A program made the translations under genes and the position numbers. From positions 3,276,743-3,340,742 of the forward strand of contig RQOL01000374.1 in assembly GCA_013076295.1 (NCBI GenBank): a stretch of DNA of 64,000 nucleotides, given 5' to 3'. The stretch comes from Sanderia malayensis (lineage: Eukaryota > Cnidaria > Scyphozoa > Semaeostomeae > Pelagiidae). The notes beneath the pieces were generated by a model. That model worked only from the letters and a program-made list of their open reading frames with translations, was not told where the DNA came from and made no database searches. This document shows positions 34,401 to 44,645 of the stretch, piece after piece (the first letter of the stretch is position 1; each line of letters starts with the position of its first letter).

Positions 34401-36801
34401 ACCATACGAATCATTTATATCGAGTTTGAAATGTCACCAAAATACCTTGCATGTTCAATGAAAGATTTACAGAGGTAATGAAGGGAATTAAAGCACAGGC
34501 TAAAAACGATAAAACAGATGATGAAATCCAACAAGAAGCATTACAAATTTTAAAATGGAAAAAGCCACCTCTAACAGGCAGAGAGAATTATACATTATTG
34601 GAAAAACGATGGGAAGAAAGTAATTGGACATGTGTTCGAGATTTTCTAAAATGGTATAATACAATGGATGTACAACCCTATTTAAAAACAAGTGAAATGT
34701 ATGCTGCTGAATTTTTTACTTATGGCATTGATTTCACAATGGATGGTGTTAGTCTCCCGTCATTAGCAAGTAAAATATTGTATTCATCAAACAAGAAAGA
34801 AAGACTATTACACGTTGGCAATAAAGAGATTAATAATTTTTACAATAAACACATCGTCGGAGGTCCTTCAATTATTTTCGCACGAAGTGTTGAAGGACGA
34901 GTTCAAGGGTTTGATGCTGGTGCATTATATCTTTATTGCTTAGGGCAAAAAATGCCTGTCAGTGAACCAGTGGTTTGGCATGAATCTCCATTAAATTCTC
35001 CCTTATCAACTCGCAAACTGATCCGCACTGAAATGTTCAAGAAAGGTAGCAATAAATCCAAGGTGGCTAGTGAATATCTCGATTGGATTGATTATAAATT
35101 AATAAGAACCGGGACGAATATAACTTTGTACACAGAGAGAAACGATTTATTTTAACTTCACACGAAGAAGAAAAGTTTTTTTTGCTACATCAGTTTACTA
35201 TGAGTAACTTGTTTGCAGATGGGGTGGATGAAGAAGCAAAAGTAGTTTACGAATTTGACGGATGCTACTGGCACGCCTGTGATTCATGTCGACAAAACGG
35301 TTCATTACCAACGTATGTTCAAAGAAGTGATGTGTCGTTAAATAACACCATTCTTACTTCGGATGATATTCACACATTAGATAAAGCTAAGTCCGATTTT
35401 TACCGATATCGAGGCTATACAGTAAAGCGAATGAAAGAGTGCGAGTGGAGAGATAAAGTCTGCAATCCTCCTAAAATGCAAGAAGTGATAAATTCCAAAA
35501 AAATCAAATATGGAAATAATGTCGAAATCACAGAAGAAGCTCTATTGCACGATATTCTACATGATGAGGTCTTTGGAGCAATCGAAATTGATATCCATGT
35601 TCCAGATCATTTAAAAGAAAAGTTTAAAGAATTCAATCCTATTTTTAAAAATACCGAAGTGGAATTTAAAGATATTGGAGAGTATATGCAACAAATTGTG
35701 GAGGAACATGGTATCTCCAAACAGCCACGCAAACTCTTAATAGGATCGTATTTTGGCAAACAGATTGGCATTAATACAGCATTATTACGTTGGTATTTGC
35801 AACATGGATTAGTTGTGACTCTATCGCTTTATTCAGTATCGAGGGGAACAAATTTTTAAAACATTTGTCAATGATATTTCACAAGACAGAGTGAATGGAG
35901 ATTCAAACCCGGATACCCAAGTTAAGCTGAAACATCAAAGCTGGTTGGTAATAGTGCTTCGGAGTCACTATTATTAACAAAAGCAAACAACGATTGGTAT
36001 CGTATTTAGGGCATAAAGCTTATTTGCCAAAACACGTGAATATTGGGACTATTTTAGATGCGCAAATGTTGATGGATAATGTTGTCGAAATTCTTACTCC
36101 AAAGCAGAAGATTATCGAGAATCATGCGCAATACGTTGGATGGAATGTGTTTAATTATGCGAAATTACGCATGTTACAATGCTACTATGATTTCTTTCAA
36201 GTCGTGCTACAAAAGGATTCATTTATTTTATGTGAAATGGACACTGACAGTTTGTATATATGTTTCCCAAATGGTAAAAAATTTGAAGAGAACATTCGTC
36301 CTGAATTGAAAGGAACGACAAAATATCGCAAATTGGAAAAAGAATTCTTTGTTACTGACACAAATGCCTGTCCCTTTGGAAAAAGAACTCCGGGAAAATT
36401 CAAGATTGAATTCGAAGGTAGGATAATAATAATAATAATAAAACCGACTTCTATTTGCTAATGACATTCATTTTCCAATTTTTCATATTCAATTATTATT
36501 ATTTTGTAGGAACGAAAATGATTGGATTAAACAGTAAAACCTATGTGGTAGAAAATAAAGACAATCACTTGTATAAATTCTCCATGAAAGGAATTCAAAA
36601 AGGACAATTTCAGCAGAATCCGATGGGATTGTATGAGCATACTCTGCGAAGCAATGAAAATTATATGGCGACAAATAGAGGTCTCAAACGTAAATTTGCA
36701 ACTGTCTGTCAATACGAACAGGAAAAAGGGCATTGACTTCGTTTTATTGTAAACGAAAAGTGCTAGAGGATGGAATTAGTACGATTCCGTTGGACATATG
36801 A
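31461..36801 (+). CDS. POLB: DNA polymerase B with six C2H2 fingers, copy 1 (frameshifted)
   Basis: Protein-primed-type family B polymerase of Polintons, replicating the linear genome. ATG 31461 (MKPRTNFKCVTCRAHF). Residues 1-200 form six C2H2-like fingers (CVTC.., CNIC.., CGYC.., CDDC.., CLRC.., CEHC..). The 3'-5' exonuclease has VFDFES, GFNSSGYDIPLI and YNTMDVQPYL. The polymerase has FDAGALYLYCLGQ (motif A region), an inserted endonuclease-like FDGCYWHAC box, a VGN.SAFG-type motif B (broken here) and EMDTDSLYICF (motif C). About 1750 residues if unbroken. One intron at 36418-36509. Frame breaks occur near 31960, 33440, 34455, 35120, 35835, 35930 and 36730, with a TAG at 32855; most are one-base changes absent from copy 2. 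Confidence 0.9.
36418..36509 (+). other. Spliceosomal intron in POLB
   Basis: 92 bp, GTAGGATAAT donor, (ATA)n stretch, then a pyrimidine/AT tract and TTTTGTAG acceptor. Splicing joins KIEFE and GTKMIG in frame; without splicing the frame runs through poly-Ile into a stop. It is the same length in copy 2 (51651-51742). Confidence 0.9.
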
Positions 36802-36838
36802 GTGACAGGTGATTGACAGGTACGCTGGTATATATATT
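36801..36838 (+). promoter_or_regulatory. MEIS half-site, PBX-MEIS site and TATA box
   Basis: AGTGACAGG (36801-36809) overlaps the polymerase stop, then TGATTGACAG at 36810-36819, then TATATATA from 36829. It is upstream of the gene starting at 36874. The same block is in copy 2 (52034-52070). Confidence 0.7.
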
Positions 36839-36873
36839 ACTTCATTATCTCACATTTCTCACATTAGTTCACG

Positions 36874-37447
36874 ATGAATGCATTAACAGGTGTGTCTTTG
36901 CCAGCTCTTTCTGCTGATGTTGATGATGATGAAGTGGAAATATATTATGGGCAAGAAGAAGATGAAGAACAACTAGCAACGAATGAATCGCTTCTTCTAG
37001 CTAAGTTACAACTGATAGAATCAGCATTGAAAGAAAATAGTAATTACTGCGCTCCTTCTCAAGATGTTCGATTAAAGGTTCCTTTTACTATGGCTTTTGC
37101 CGATCCAGACGAAACACGGGTGTACGAGTGTATCCTCGCACTTTTACATAAATGGCGGAGTATTACCTCTGATACATCTGGCGAGTTGTTGAAGAATGTT
37201 GTTTGGTGTTTCATGCAGAATACAAGTAGACGTACTATAGCACGATTATACAACACTGTTGGAGAAGATTGTGCCCATATCAAGACAAACGTTCCCGTAA
37301 TCTTAATTTAGTTTCAAATACTATAGTAGTTTTCGATAAGTTATTCAGCATGAACAGGATCAAGATGAATTTATTGTTCTTCGAGCTATTACAGAGCCGG
37401 AAGAAGTATTATCTGATGACATTATTAACGATTTACAGTTTCTTTAA
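36874..37447 (+). pseudogene. Post-polymerase gene, copy 1 (frameshifted near the end)
   Basis: 191 codons from ATG 36874 (MNALTGVSLPALSADVDDDE). The first 145 residues are open. A missing A near 37303 and a missing C near 37349 break the last third relative to copy 2 (52108-52682). Features: acidic N-terminus with DDDEVEIYYGQEEDEEQ, then RVYECILALLHKWRS and WCFMQNTSRRTIARLYN. Not recognised. Confidence 0.65.
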
Positions 37448-37478
37448 TATTTTATTGTTTATTTGAGTGTATTGATTT

Positions 37479-37571
37479 ATGGGTACCCTACGTATTAGAA
37501 TGATCGAGGTTGTTCTGTTGGAAGTTCTTGATTATGAATACGAGGCTAAACGTTATTATCTAATGTGTTAA
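37479..37571 (+). CDS. Micro-ORF of 30 residues between convergent genes
   Basis: ATG 37479 (MGTLRIRMIEVVLLEVLDYE) to TAA. It is open in both core copies (52714-52806) with one residue change. Helical and amphipathic. It lies in the 330-bp spacer between the post-polymerase gene and the protease gene. It could be a leader or simply chance. Confidence 0.25.
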   Translation: MGTLRIRMIEVVLLEVLDYEYEAKRYYLMC

Positions 37572-37574
37572 CAA

Positions 37575-37658
37575 ATGGCCGGCCTAACTAAGTTGAAACT
37601 ACAATTCAAACAAGACAAGATGAAGACACAAAGAAAGACACGTCAGGATTGGGTATGA
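37575..37658 (+). CDS. Micro-ORF of 27 residues, strongly basic
   Basis: ATG 37575 (MAGLTKLKLQFKQDKMKTQR) to TGA, starting three bases after the previous micro-ORF and conserved unchanged in copy 2 (52811-52894). Ten of 27 residues are Lys or Arg. It resembles tiny core peptides of adenovirus-like particles in composition only. GTATGA right before the stop could alternatively be a splice donor. Confidence 0.35.
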   Translation: MAGLTKLKLQFKQDKMKTQRKTRQDWV

Positions 37659-37776
37659 TTCATTTTATTTCCATTACTATATTGCTTTTGGAATAATAGA
37701 TTTTACACCTTTATAGTTATAATTGTTTTCTACCCAGTCTTTTACAAATTGATCATTAACGTAGAATTGTGCATAA

Positions 37777-38331
37777 TTACCAACTTATCTCGTCTGCTAG
37801 CATGTGGTCTTTAGTTATTACTTTTCGAAATGATTCATCTAAAACATACTGTGCTTGCTCTGGATGTTTACATGTACTTATCACATGCAAAAAATAAATA
37901 CAATATTCTCCACATACATTTGTATCACGTGCTTGAAACTCTTTGCATACATTATTTATTATATACTTCTGCCGAATTTTTGGAAATAAATGTTGTGCAA
38001 TAGACATCATATTGATAGAAAAGTGTTGAAAGCCAATGCGTGGTTTAAATCCATAAGAATCGAAAAAAAACAATGACCTGTAACATCAAAATATACAGCT
38101 TGCCAATGTCCAGCAGTAGTCCCCGCCGAGTCTTGATCTCTTCTATTGTGATCTTGTGAAAATAGTATAAACGACATAGGAAAATCACAATGTAGTACAT
38201 TTTGAAACCAATCATAAAATAATTTTCTATCGGAGATAAATACATCTACTTCCTTTTCAGTTAAATTGCCTTAAAACTCTCCTTTATATCAGGATCCTTT
38301 TTACAATGTTATATATATCTTCTCCATTCAT
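37777..38331 (-). pseudogene. PRO: Adenain-like cysteine protease, copy 1 (frameshifted)
   Basis: Same gene as 52979-53575 but with at least three 1-bp length changes (near 38090, 38268 and 38305). Visible parts include DSYGFKPRIGF and ARDTNVCGEYCIYFL with the catalytic Cys. The histidine part is in another frame. Convergent to the preceding genes. Confidence 0.85.
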
Positions 38332-38409
38332 GATGATGATTAGTTATGATATGCTCCCCTGTTATTTGAAAGTGGTTAATTATAAATGATTTCTGTTCCT
38401 TTTTTTTCT

Positions 38410-38540
38410 TTATGGAATATAATCTAATACAACCATTGCATCTTTATTAATTCCCACATGGTTGCTGCAATACATCATACCAAATGCAACCAATTTTTTC
38501 TTCAGTGTTTTAGGGACTTTCATTTCCATTGTTACTTGTG
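38410..38540 (-). pseudogene. MCP: Major capsid protein C-terminus, copy 1 (truncated)
   Basis: Only the last 44 codons (VPKTLKKKLVAFGMMYC.. to VLDYIP) remain. Similarity to the copy at 53656 ends abruptly at 38540. This is where the duplicated core stops. Confidence 0.85.
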
Positions 38541-38714
38541 TCGTAAGGTGTTTCTGTTGAATTCCACCCCAGAGCTGGGGACGGTAACCAGAAACTCGGT
38601 AGGCGATGTCTCGCTAAGCAATGGTGCTGTACGCTAAGGTTTCAACCAGAGAATCAAAGTTCTTGCGGCAAAATGTATCTGTATAATATAATCAGTTGAG
38701 CTCCCAACACTGAG
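38541..38714. other. Unrelated sequence at the contig end
   Basis: 174 bp with higher GC (CCAGAGCTGGGGACGGTAAC) that do not match the capsid gene or anything else in the window. Possibly the end of another transposon inserted in the capsid gene of this copy, or a mis-assembled contig tip. No gene. Confidence 0.5.
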
Positions 38715-38814
38715 NNNNNNNNNNNNNNNNNNNNNNNNNNNNNNNNNNNNNNNNNNNNNNNNNNNNNNNNNNNNNNNNNNNNNNNNNNNNNNNNNNNNNN
38801 NNNNNNNNNNNNNN
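38715..38814. other. Assembly gap of 100 N
   Basis: Exactly 100 undefined bases, the usual placeholder for a gap of unknown size between two contigs. It separates the two copies of the Polinton B core. Confidence 1.
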
Positions 38815-39022
38815 ATATTGATTCGGTTCGGCCTAACACACTGAGTGAGTGTTATATGAAACTTTGTCGTTACGAATTGGATTTCTGATGGAACAGCAAA
38901 TGATTCGAGATGGAATAATTGCACGAATTCAGGTAAATTCAGGTTTTTACTTGAAATGTATGTATAAATATGGAGAAACATATTAGAATTTGTTTATTTG
39001 TAATATACAAGCCAGGAAGAGG

Positions 39023-39475
39023 ATGAATGGGACTCCCGTTTCGCTCGAGTTCAGTATGATAGGAAAATGATGACTGATGAGAAGTTATCAAGAGTAATTG
39101 AAAATTTTCGAGCAACGTTGGGCGAGTTTCCATCGGAAATTTCGGGTGAATTTGCATTGTACGACGGAAAGAAATGGGTGGATGGAAAGAAGCCGGAAAC
39201 ATGGCAGCATACATTCGCTTTATCACACGTTTTTTGGTTATTTAGAAATCAAACGACCTGAAACGAGTGAAGAGGAAAAACAAGGATTGCGGTATAGTTG
39301 TTGGTTGGTTCAGGAAGGTCAGATGTTATATGATGAGGATGGAAATTTTTATGACATGTTTATTAAGGACGAATTCAAAGGAGCTGTGTTCGCAGATATT
39401 CACACGATTCCCAACAAGTTTACATATAGTAAGAAGAAAGAGAAGAAAGAAGAACCAATAGAAGACAAACTTTAA
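39023..39475 (+). pseudogene. Small paralogue family member 2, copy 2 (frameshifted)
   Basis: Counterpart of 21973-22434. One T is lost near the start (CCCGTTTCGC) and further length changes occur around 39228, so three frames share the gene (39067-39261 and 39098-39475). The blocks FALYDGKKWV and SCWLVQEGQM are still visible. Confidence 0.8.
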
Positions 39476-39572
39476 ATGATTGATAGGTGAAATGTATAAA
39501 TATAATGAGTAACTTGTCGTTGTTGTTGAATATAGATCAGATGTATATGAAGAATCAGATACAGAATAGAAA

Positions 39573-39971
39573 ATGAATGATGAACCTGTTTATGCTTTCT
39601 TGCGCTATAATAAAAAGAAAATAAGCGAAAGGAAATTGTCGATGATGGTGGAAGTATTTCGTTGTATGTTGGGAAGTTTTCCATCATCAGAAAAAGAAAC
39701 ATTTGCGCTTCATGATGGTTGTCGATGGGTGGAAAGCTGCTTTCCTGAAACATGGCAAAAGAACGATGAACACAGTGGATTGTGCTGGCTAGAAGTGAAA
39801 AGACCGTCAACGAAGGATGAAGATAAAGGTGGGTTACAAACCAGTAGTTGGTTATTAAAGGATGATAGAATGATTCAAGATAAGAATGGGGAATTATATC
39901 TCTTGATGTTAGAAGATCCACAGTTTGCAGATAGTGTGTACGCTGATATTTGGTGTAAACGAATTGAATGA
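39573..39971 (+). CDS. Small paralogue family member 3, copy 2
   Basis: 132 residues, intact. Differs from 22521-22919 at L5P and Q99K by eye. Preceded by TGATTGATAGG and TATAAATA as in copy 1 (39478-39503). Function unknown; see the copy 1 entry. Confidence 0.72.
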   Translation: MNDEPVYAFLRYNKKKISERKLSMMVEVFRCMLGSFPSSEKETFALHDGCRWVESCFPETWQKNDEHSGLCWLEVKRPSTKDEDKGGLQTSSWLLKDDRMIQDKNGELYLLMLEDPQFADSVYADIWCKRIE

Positions 39972-40088
39972 GGAAGTAAACGATTAACGAGACAATGGTA
40001 TAAACGATAAAACAATAGGGATTGGATCGAGTGAAGTAAAAGGATAAAAAGGAACGATAATTAATAATAAATTAGTTCGTTAAAATAC

Positions 40089-40859
40089 ATGATGGCAAAC
40101 GAAGGTGAGCTAGATGAATGTCCAGCAAATCCATTGGGATTGGAAGGTGTTCAATATGAAATGGAAGTAAATTCAGGAGTATTTTGGAGGGAAGTTAACT
40201 CAAGCTATGAGGGAGAATTTATGTGGTTTGAGCAACTGAGTAAGATATTGCGATGTGTTGGGTTGGATTATGAGAAGCTATACGCGTCGATCCCATGGAA
40301 AGAATCGTCAAAGCCGTTAAAGAAGATAGTAGAAAACAGCCCGAGAGACTGCAGAATTATAGTCTATTCGATTATTAGAGAATGGAATCGATTGCATAAC
40401 GAGATGATGGACTACGAGGATATTGAACTGGTTATGGACAACATTTCTAAATGTAATCAAAATTACTCTCTTTTTAAGAGAATCGTTAAGTCGTTGAGAG
40501 AGTTTAAGGAGAAGTATAATAAGAGAAAACCGTTTTACTTTTGGTTTCACATTTTTGATTTTGTAATAACGGAGTCATTTTCTAATGAATCGATTGACGA
40601 GATTGTACCCTTTTTTCATAACTTACATTCTGAATTTGATGATTGTTGTTATGATGTTAATAGTATATCATTTAAGAATAGAGGGTTGCCAGGCTTTTTT
40701 GAAAATGTAATGTTTGAGATTATGTATAATTGGATGCACAGAGACAAAATGAAAGCAACAGTCGAGAAGTTATTAAATCGACTTGATGTAAGCGATATAG
40801 TAACGAAGTCTCAAGGAAAACCTGTGAGTAGTGAAATAATGAGATTTATGAAGTATTGA
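40089..40859 (+). CDS. Conserved helical protein, copy 2
   Basis: 256 residues, intact, one residue shorter than 23037-23810 (no His before MWFEQ) and with a few substitutions (C5G, Y185S-type, Y-to-F). The open frame in both copies supports a real protein. No recognised domain. Confidence 0.7.
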   Translation: MMANEGELDECPANPLGLEGVQYEMEVNSGVFWREVNSSYEGEFMWFEQLSKILRCVGLDYEKLYASIPWKESSKPLKKIVENSPRDCRIIVYSIIREWNRLHNEMMDYEDIELVMDNISKCNQNYSLFKRIVKSLREFKEKYNKRKPFYFWFHIFDFVITESFSNESIDEIVPFFHNLHSEFDDCCYDVNSISFKNRGLPGFFENVMFEIMYNWMHRDKMKATVEKLLNRLDVSDIVTKSQGKPVSSEIMRFMKY

Positions 40860-40951
40860 TGAAAAAAAATGGAAAAAATAAAAAATGTGTATTTATTGTC
40901 GGACTATGTGATATAAATGAAATGAAGAAGGTATATTATACACAGATAAAA

Positions 40952-41936
40952 ATGCCTATGATAAAAAAATTAACGCAAGACACTCGTTCCTTTGAAACGG
41001 AAGGAATGATAAATGTGAATATGTTTTCAGCTAGAGAAAAACAAACGATTTGTTTGATATTACCGTACGAATGGATGAAATTTGCGATGGATATTATTAA
41101 CAGAGAAAGTAAGCAAAAAGTGAAAATGCAAGTTAGTGAATCGTGCTTGAAATATCAACTGGGCTTTCAGAGTTTTATGAGTAAATGTACGAAAAGGAAT
41201 TTGAAGAGATTCAGGAAACATTAGGAAATAACCAGAAAGCAATCGACATAAAGAGTCTGTTAGAACTCTATGAAAAAAATATGAAGAAAAAACTGGTAGA
41301 GAATGATGTTGACGACATAAGTTTGTTTTGTACAAAAATGTTGTTCCCAACAAACGCTCAGTTAAGCAAATTGAAGTTCTTTTTTCAAAATACAGATTTT
41401 GAAGTTGTTGAAACGAATGAATTGTTACAGAAAGCAAATAACGTTCGATATTTTACAGATAGTAAAAATTTGCAAGATGAGATAGATGAGAGAAGTGAGT
41501 TAGATAAACAGTTAAAAGAAGAGTTAATAGAATTATTAGTAATTCGAACAGCGAATATTGCAGTTGCAAATGATCAGAGTATGAAGATGGATGAATTACA
41601 AAGACCAGCGAATGAAATGAAGCAAGAGCCGTTGATCAAAAAAAAATTTCAGACATTAATGCGATTTTGAACAGGAATTACTCAGATGCAGAAAAAAAGC
41701 AGGTTTTGGGGGTGGCCAGAGAAATTGTGTATGCCGAACCCATCCCAGATAGAGAAATAATTGATCAAATGTTCGATGAGGTAGTGGATGAGGAAAATAT
41801 ATCAGATATATTTGAAAAAGATATGAATATGGCTAACAGAAAAAGCAAAAGAGAGAATGAGATAGATGAAGAAACGATAGATGAGTTAATGCAATATTTG
41901 AATGAAACAACTAAAAGAAAAAAACAGAAGGAATGA
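40952..41936 (+). pseudogene. Core protein (19582/23903 family), copy 2, frameshifted
   Basis: Start at ATG 40952 (MPMIKKL). A 14-bp loss near 41186 (FGMSMY region of copy 1) shifts the frame, and an A-run change near 41640 shifts it again, giving open pieces at 40856-41224, 41185-41670 and 41667-41936. Otherwise close to copy 1. Confidence 0.8.
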
Positions 41937-41974
41937 TTGACAGGTACATAATCAATTATAACGATATATAAAGC
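41934..41974 (+). promoter_or_regulatory. PBX-MEIS type site and TATA box, copy 2
   Basis: TGATTGACAG 41934-41943 over the stop codon, TATATAAA at about 41966-41973, start codon at 42017. Spacing is two bases longer than in copy 1. Confidence 0.7.
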
Positions 41975-42016
41975 AATGAAGTGAAGGGAAAAGTAGTAGT
42001 AGTAGTAGCTAACAAA

Positions 42017-42484
42017 ATGGCAGCTGTACGTGTGTTTTATCAAAAGGGTGTGGATGAAGGTTATATTCGATTGGCGATAAGAGTGTATCAAACACAATTA
42101 GATATTCCAGCACTGATGATTTATGATGAAAAAGGCAGGCGAATGTATATGAGTGTGAAGGCTCGCACTGGCCGTCAGATGTATGAAGTGAAGTGGGATG
42201 AAAATGAAGAAAAGGAAGAAAGTGCAATTATGCAACACTATGCGACATTGATCAGTGATGAAGAGCTCAGACAATTTCCAATGTTGGAAGGAGTAATGCA
42301 AAAAGTGAACATATGGACATTCGTATCGATGAAAGAGATGGATAATAAACTGAATCCTTATGCTCCTTCATTTATGACAATAGACGGTGATGACATAATA
42401 ACATTACATTATTATGTAGTAATAGAGAATGTACCGAGGTATTATACTCGTACATTTGTAGTAGCGAGTGATGCATCAACATAA
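42017..42484 (+). CDS. Small Polinton protein, copy 2
   Basis: 155 residues from ATG 42017 (MAAVRVFYQKGVDEGYIRLA), intact, with scattered substitutions compared with 24981-25448 (N9K, S25T, Y78D and others). Strand-rich C-terminus. Function unknown. Confidence 0.65.
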   Translation: MAAVRVFYQKGVDEGYIRLAIRVYQTQLDIPALMIYDEKGRRMYMSVKARTGRQMYEVKWDENEEKEESAIMQHYATLISDEELRQFPMLEGVMQKVNIWTFVSMKEMDNKLNPYAPSFMTIDGDDIITLHYYVVIENVPRYYTRTFVVASDAST

Positions 42485-42572
42485 ACCGAAATGTAATGAT
42501 GAAAATGTATTTTTTCTATAAAATCTTTCTTACTTATACATGAAATTGTGAGCAAGTTATATTAGAATCAAA

Positions 42573-43460
42573 ATGTTGAAAAGAAGGTATATAAATGATA
42601 TATATCATATACAAGATGATGATGATGATGATGACAATGATGATGACAATGAAAATAGTGTCTTATTGAAGGAGTTACGACAAGTTAAAGGGAAGAAAAC
42701 AGATGATGGTGGTGACGAGGGATGGATAAAAGATATACGAAAAGAAAAGCTGTATGCTGAAGTAAATTCAATTTTAAATGAAATCCCAGATGTGATCGAT
42801 ATAACATTGAAGAATCCGTTCACCTTACTATTAACTGGAAAGTCGGGTTGTGGAAAAACATATTGGTTATTAACACTATTGGAAAAATGGCAAGAGCTGA
42901 CGAATGATGTGAAAGGAAAATTTTTGAAAAAAATTCTATGGTTTTATGGGATAGATCAACCACAAGTGTTTGAAAGATTAAGACGAAATTTTGGGGAAAA
43001 ACATGTTGAATTTATTAAAGGTTTAGATAAGACAAAATTGGAAAATGCAAAAAATTGTATAATAGTATTAGATGATTTAATGACGGAAATGAGAAATGAT
43101 ACAGATGTAGCACAGCTGTTTACAAAAGGTTCACATCATAAGACAGTAACAGTATTTATATTATGGCAGTCTCCCTTTCCACAAGGTAAAATTACAAAAG
43201 AGATTGCAACCAATGCAGATTATCAAGTAGTGTTTAATAATGAAAGACAAAAAAGTCAGCTAGCTGTTCTTTGTCAACAAATGACATTTGAAAAACAGGA
43301 AGGTCGAGACCTGTTTAAAAAAATTCAACAATATTTTGATAACAATAATGAGAAATTTCCGAATGTTTTGATGAATTTTAAACCTTCAGAAGAGAAAAAG
43401 ATAAAATATTTGATAAATTTTTTAAGTGATGATGAAAAAAAACCATGCCAGGAGTTATAA
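42573..43460 (+). CDS. ATP: Genome-packaging ATPase, intact
   Basis: 295 residues from ATG 42573. FtsK/HerA-superfamily packaging ATPase of the Polinton/adenovirus-like lineage. An acidic stretch (DDDDDDNDDDN) at about residue 12-25 is followed by ITLKNPFTLLLTGKSGCGKT with Walker A at residues 89-96. Walker B is NCIIVLDDLMTEM near residue 165-175. LFTKGSHHKTVTVFILWQSPFP follows with the usual Gln sensor, then a helical end. It uses ATP to move element DNA into the capsid. First of a compact cluster: the next ATG lies inside its 3' end. TATAAAA at about 42516. This copy shows the state before the TTAA insertion in copy 1. Confidence 0.93.
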   Translation: MLKRRYINDIYHIQDDDDDDDNDDDNENSVLLKELRQVKGKKTDDGGDEGWIKDIRKEKLYAEVNSILNEIPDVIDITLKNPFTLLLTGKSGCGKTYWLLTLLEKWQELTNDVKGKFLKKILWFYGIDQPQVFERLRRNFGEKHVEFIKGLDKTKLENAKNCIIVLDDLMTEMRNDTDVAQLFTKGSHHKTVTVFILWQSPFPQGKITKEIATNADYQVVFNNERQKSQLAVLCQQMTFEKQEGRDLFKKIQQYFDNNNEKFPNVLMNFKPSEEKKIKYLINFLSDDEKKPCQEL

Positions 43461-43583
43461 AGCATAGAGAAGAAGGACTGGGGCATTTTTGTACCGAACT
43501 AGACGGAGAAAGGGTTAAAAGAAGTATTAAACATAAAGAAAAGAAAAATGGGAGCGGGAGCAAGTACAGTTGCGGCATATAGT
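43446..43583 (+). CDS. Small basic protein overlapping the ATPase 3' end
   Basis: 45 residues (MPGVIKHREEGLGHFCTELD...), starting 15 bases before the ATPase stop and ending inside the next gene. The C-terminal part differs from copy 1 because of an A/G-run length change, so the true end is uncertain. Lys/His-rich; possibly a virion peptide. Confidence 0.4.
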
Positions 43584-43790
43584 TTATTCGGGATAGATCA
43601 CGGGGCAAAAAAAGAAAAACAACGATTTTTGCGCTTAGTTGGCTTAAAAGGGAAAAATGCCAAGACATTTAGAGACGTGACAGGTTACGGGCGATTAACA
43701 TTAAATAAAAGAAAAAAGAAAAATATTACAAAAAAAAGAAAAGGGAAAAAAGCAAAAGCTATAAAACATAAATATTTGGAGATGAAGTAA
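43548..43790 (+). CDS. Gly/Ala-start basic core-like protein
   Basis: 80 residues from ATG 43548 (MGAGASTVAAYSLFGIDHGA), then a basic tail with NKRKKKNITKKRKGKKAKA. The N-terminal Gly-Ala-rich hydrophobic part plus basic tail matches the layout of the next gene (MGAVVGRLAARG). Both may be protease-processed internal capsid proteins. The start is clear (AAAAATGGGAGC). Broken by a single missing T in copy 1. Confidence 0.6.
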   Translation: MGAGASTVAAYSLFGIDHGAKKEKQRFLRLVGLKGKNAKTFRDVTGYGRLTLNKRKKKNITKKRKGKKAKAIKHKYLEMK

Positions 43791-43792
43791 GA

Positions 43793-44050
43793 ATGGGAGC
43801 TGTTGTTGGTAGATTAGCAGCTAGAGGAGTTACAAAAGCTGCATTAAGAGCAGGAGCAAAAGCTATCGCAAAAAGAGCGGCAGTTGAATTAGGAAAAGGA
43901 GCCTTGCAGGCAGGTGGTTCTGCAGCAGCTGATGCAACACTTTCGAAATTAAAAGGAAGAGGAAAAATTAATGAGAAGTTGATTCTTCGGGAAATTTTGA
44001 AATATAATAAAAGAAAAAAGAGAAAAAAACAACGAAAGAGGAGAAAATGA
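43793..44050 (+). CDS. Ala/Gly/Lys-rich small core-like protein, copy 2
   Basis: 85 residues, identical to 28499-28756 except D31E and E60K by eye. Stop overlaps the next ATG (ATGA). See copy 1. Confidence 0.65.
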   Translation: MGAVVGRLAARGVTKAALRAGAKAIAKRAAVELGKGALQAGGSAAADATLSKLKGRGKINEKLILREILKYNKRKKRKKQRKRRK

Positions 44051-44266
44051 AATTTTTTAAAGCAACAAAATTATTTGGAAAAAAATCATCGTTTCATAAA
44101 AGAACAAATAAACGAAAAAACCTAAAAAGCAATGGTCGGGAGGGGGAAAATTAAATTAACACCATTTGCAAAGTTAACAAAAGAAATATCACATAAAGCC
44201 AATGTTCAGAAAGCTGGCTTAGCACTTATTCAAAAACCAAATGGAAAACTTATAATAACTAAATAA
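44047..44266 (+). pseudogene. Small basic protein (KLFGKKSSF), copy 2, frameshifted
   Basis: An additional A in CCTAAAAAGC breaks the frame after about 26 residues; otherwise as 28753-28971. It could be a sequencing error because the rest is nearly unchanged. Confidence 0.7.
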
Positions 44267-44314
44267 GGATTTTAGAAAAAAATCACACAAAAAAATATAT
44301 TAAAAAGATTAGGA

Positions 44315-44644
44315 ATGAAATGTCACTCACAAGAAGGCAAAATGGAAGCACGTCGATGCATGAAGTTGACCGTTACAAAACGTGAATTTGCAGAAGCAAT
44401 AATAAAAGAATTGAATCAGTACGGTTCAAAAAAGAGTTTTTTAACTATAAGAGCAATAACAAGTTCGTTTTGTTTGGGAGATAAGGAAATTGCGGTGATT
44501 ATAACAGACGATACAAAATATTTGAAAGATAAAAGAAGAGATTGCTTAAAGTGGGTTCAAGAGGGTTTAAAAAATAGAAAAGAGCTTTTGAATGAAATTG
44601 AGGAGGTAGCGGACATAGTATTTTCACGCCCTCAAGAAGAATAG
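44315..44644 (+). CDS. Small conserved protein, 109 residues, copy 2
   Basis: Intact; differs from 29018-29347 at C13R and G66A by eye. Unknown function. Confidence 0.6.
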   Translation: MKCHSQEGKMEARRCMKLTVTKREFAEAIIKELNQYGSKKSFLTIRAITSSFCLGDKEIAVIITDDTKYLKDKRRDCLKWVQEGLKNRKELLNEIEEVADIVFSRPQEE

Positions 44645-44645
44645 A

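Larger units (their letters stand above)
21764..38540 (+). repeat. Core duplication, copy 1 (matches 38815-53786)
   Basis: Every gene from the partial duplicate at 21766 to the C-terminal part of the major capsid gene reappears in the same order at 38815-53786. Differences are scattered substitutions, many 1-bp length changes in homopolymers, and the 1.74-kb TTAA insertion present only here. After 38540 the sequence changes abruptly to unrelated DNA. Confidence 0.97.
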
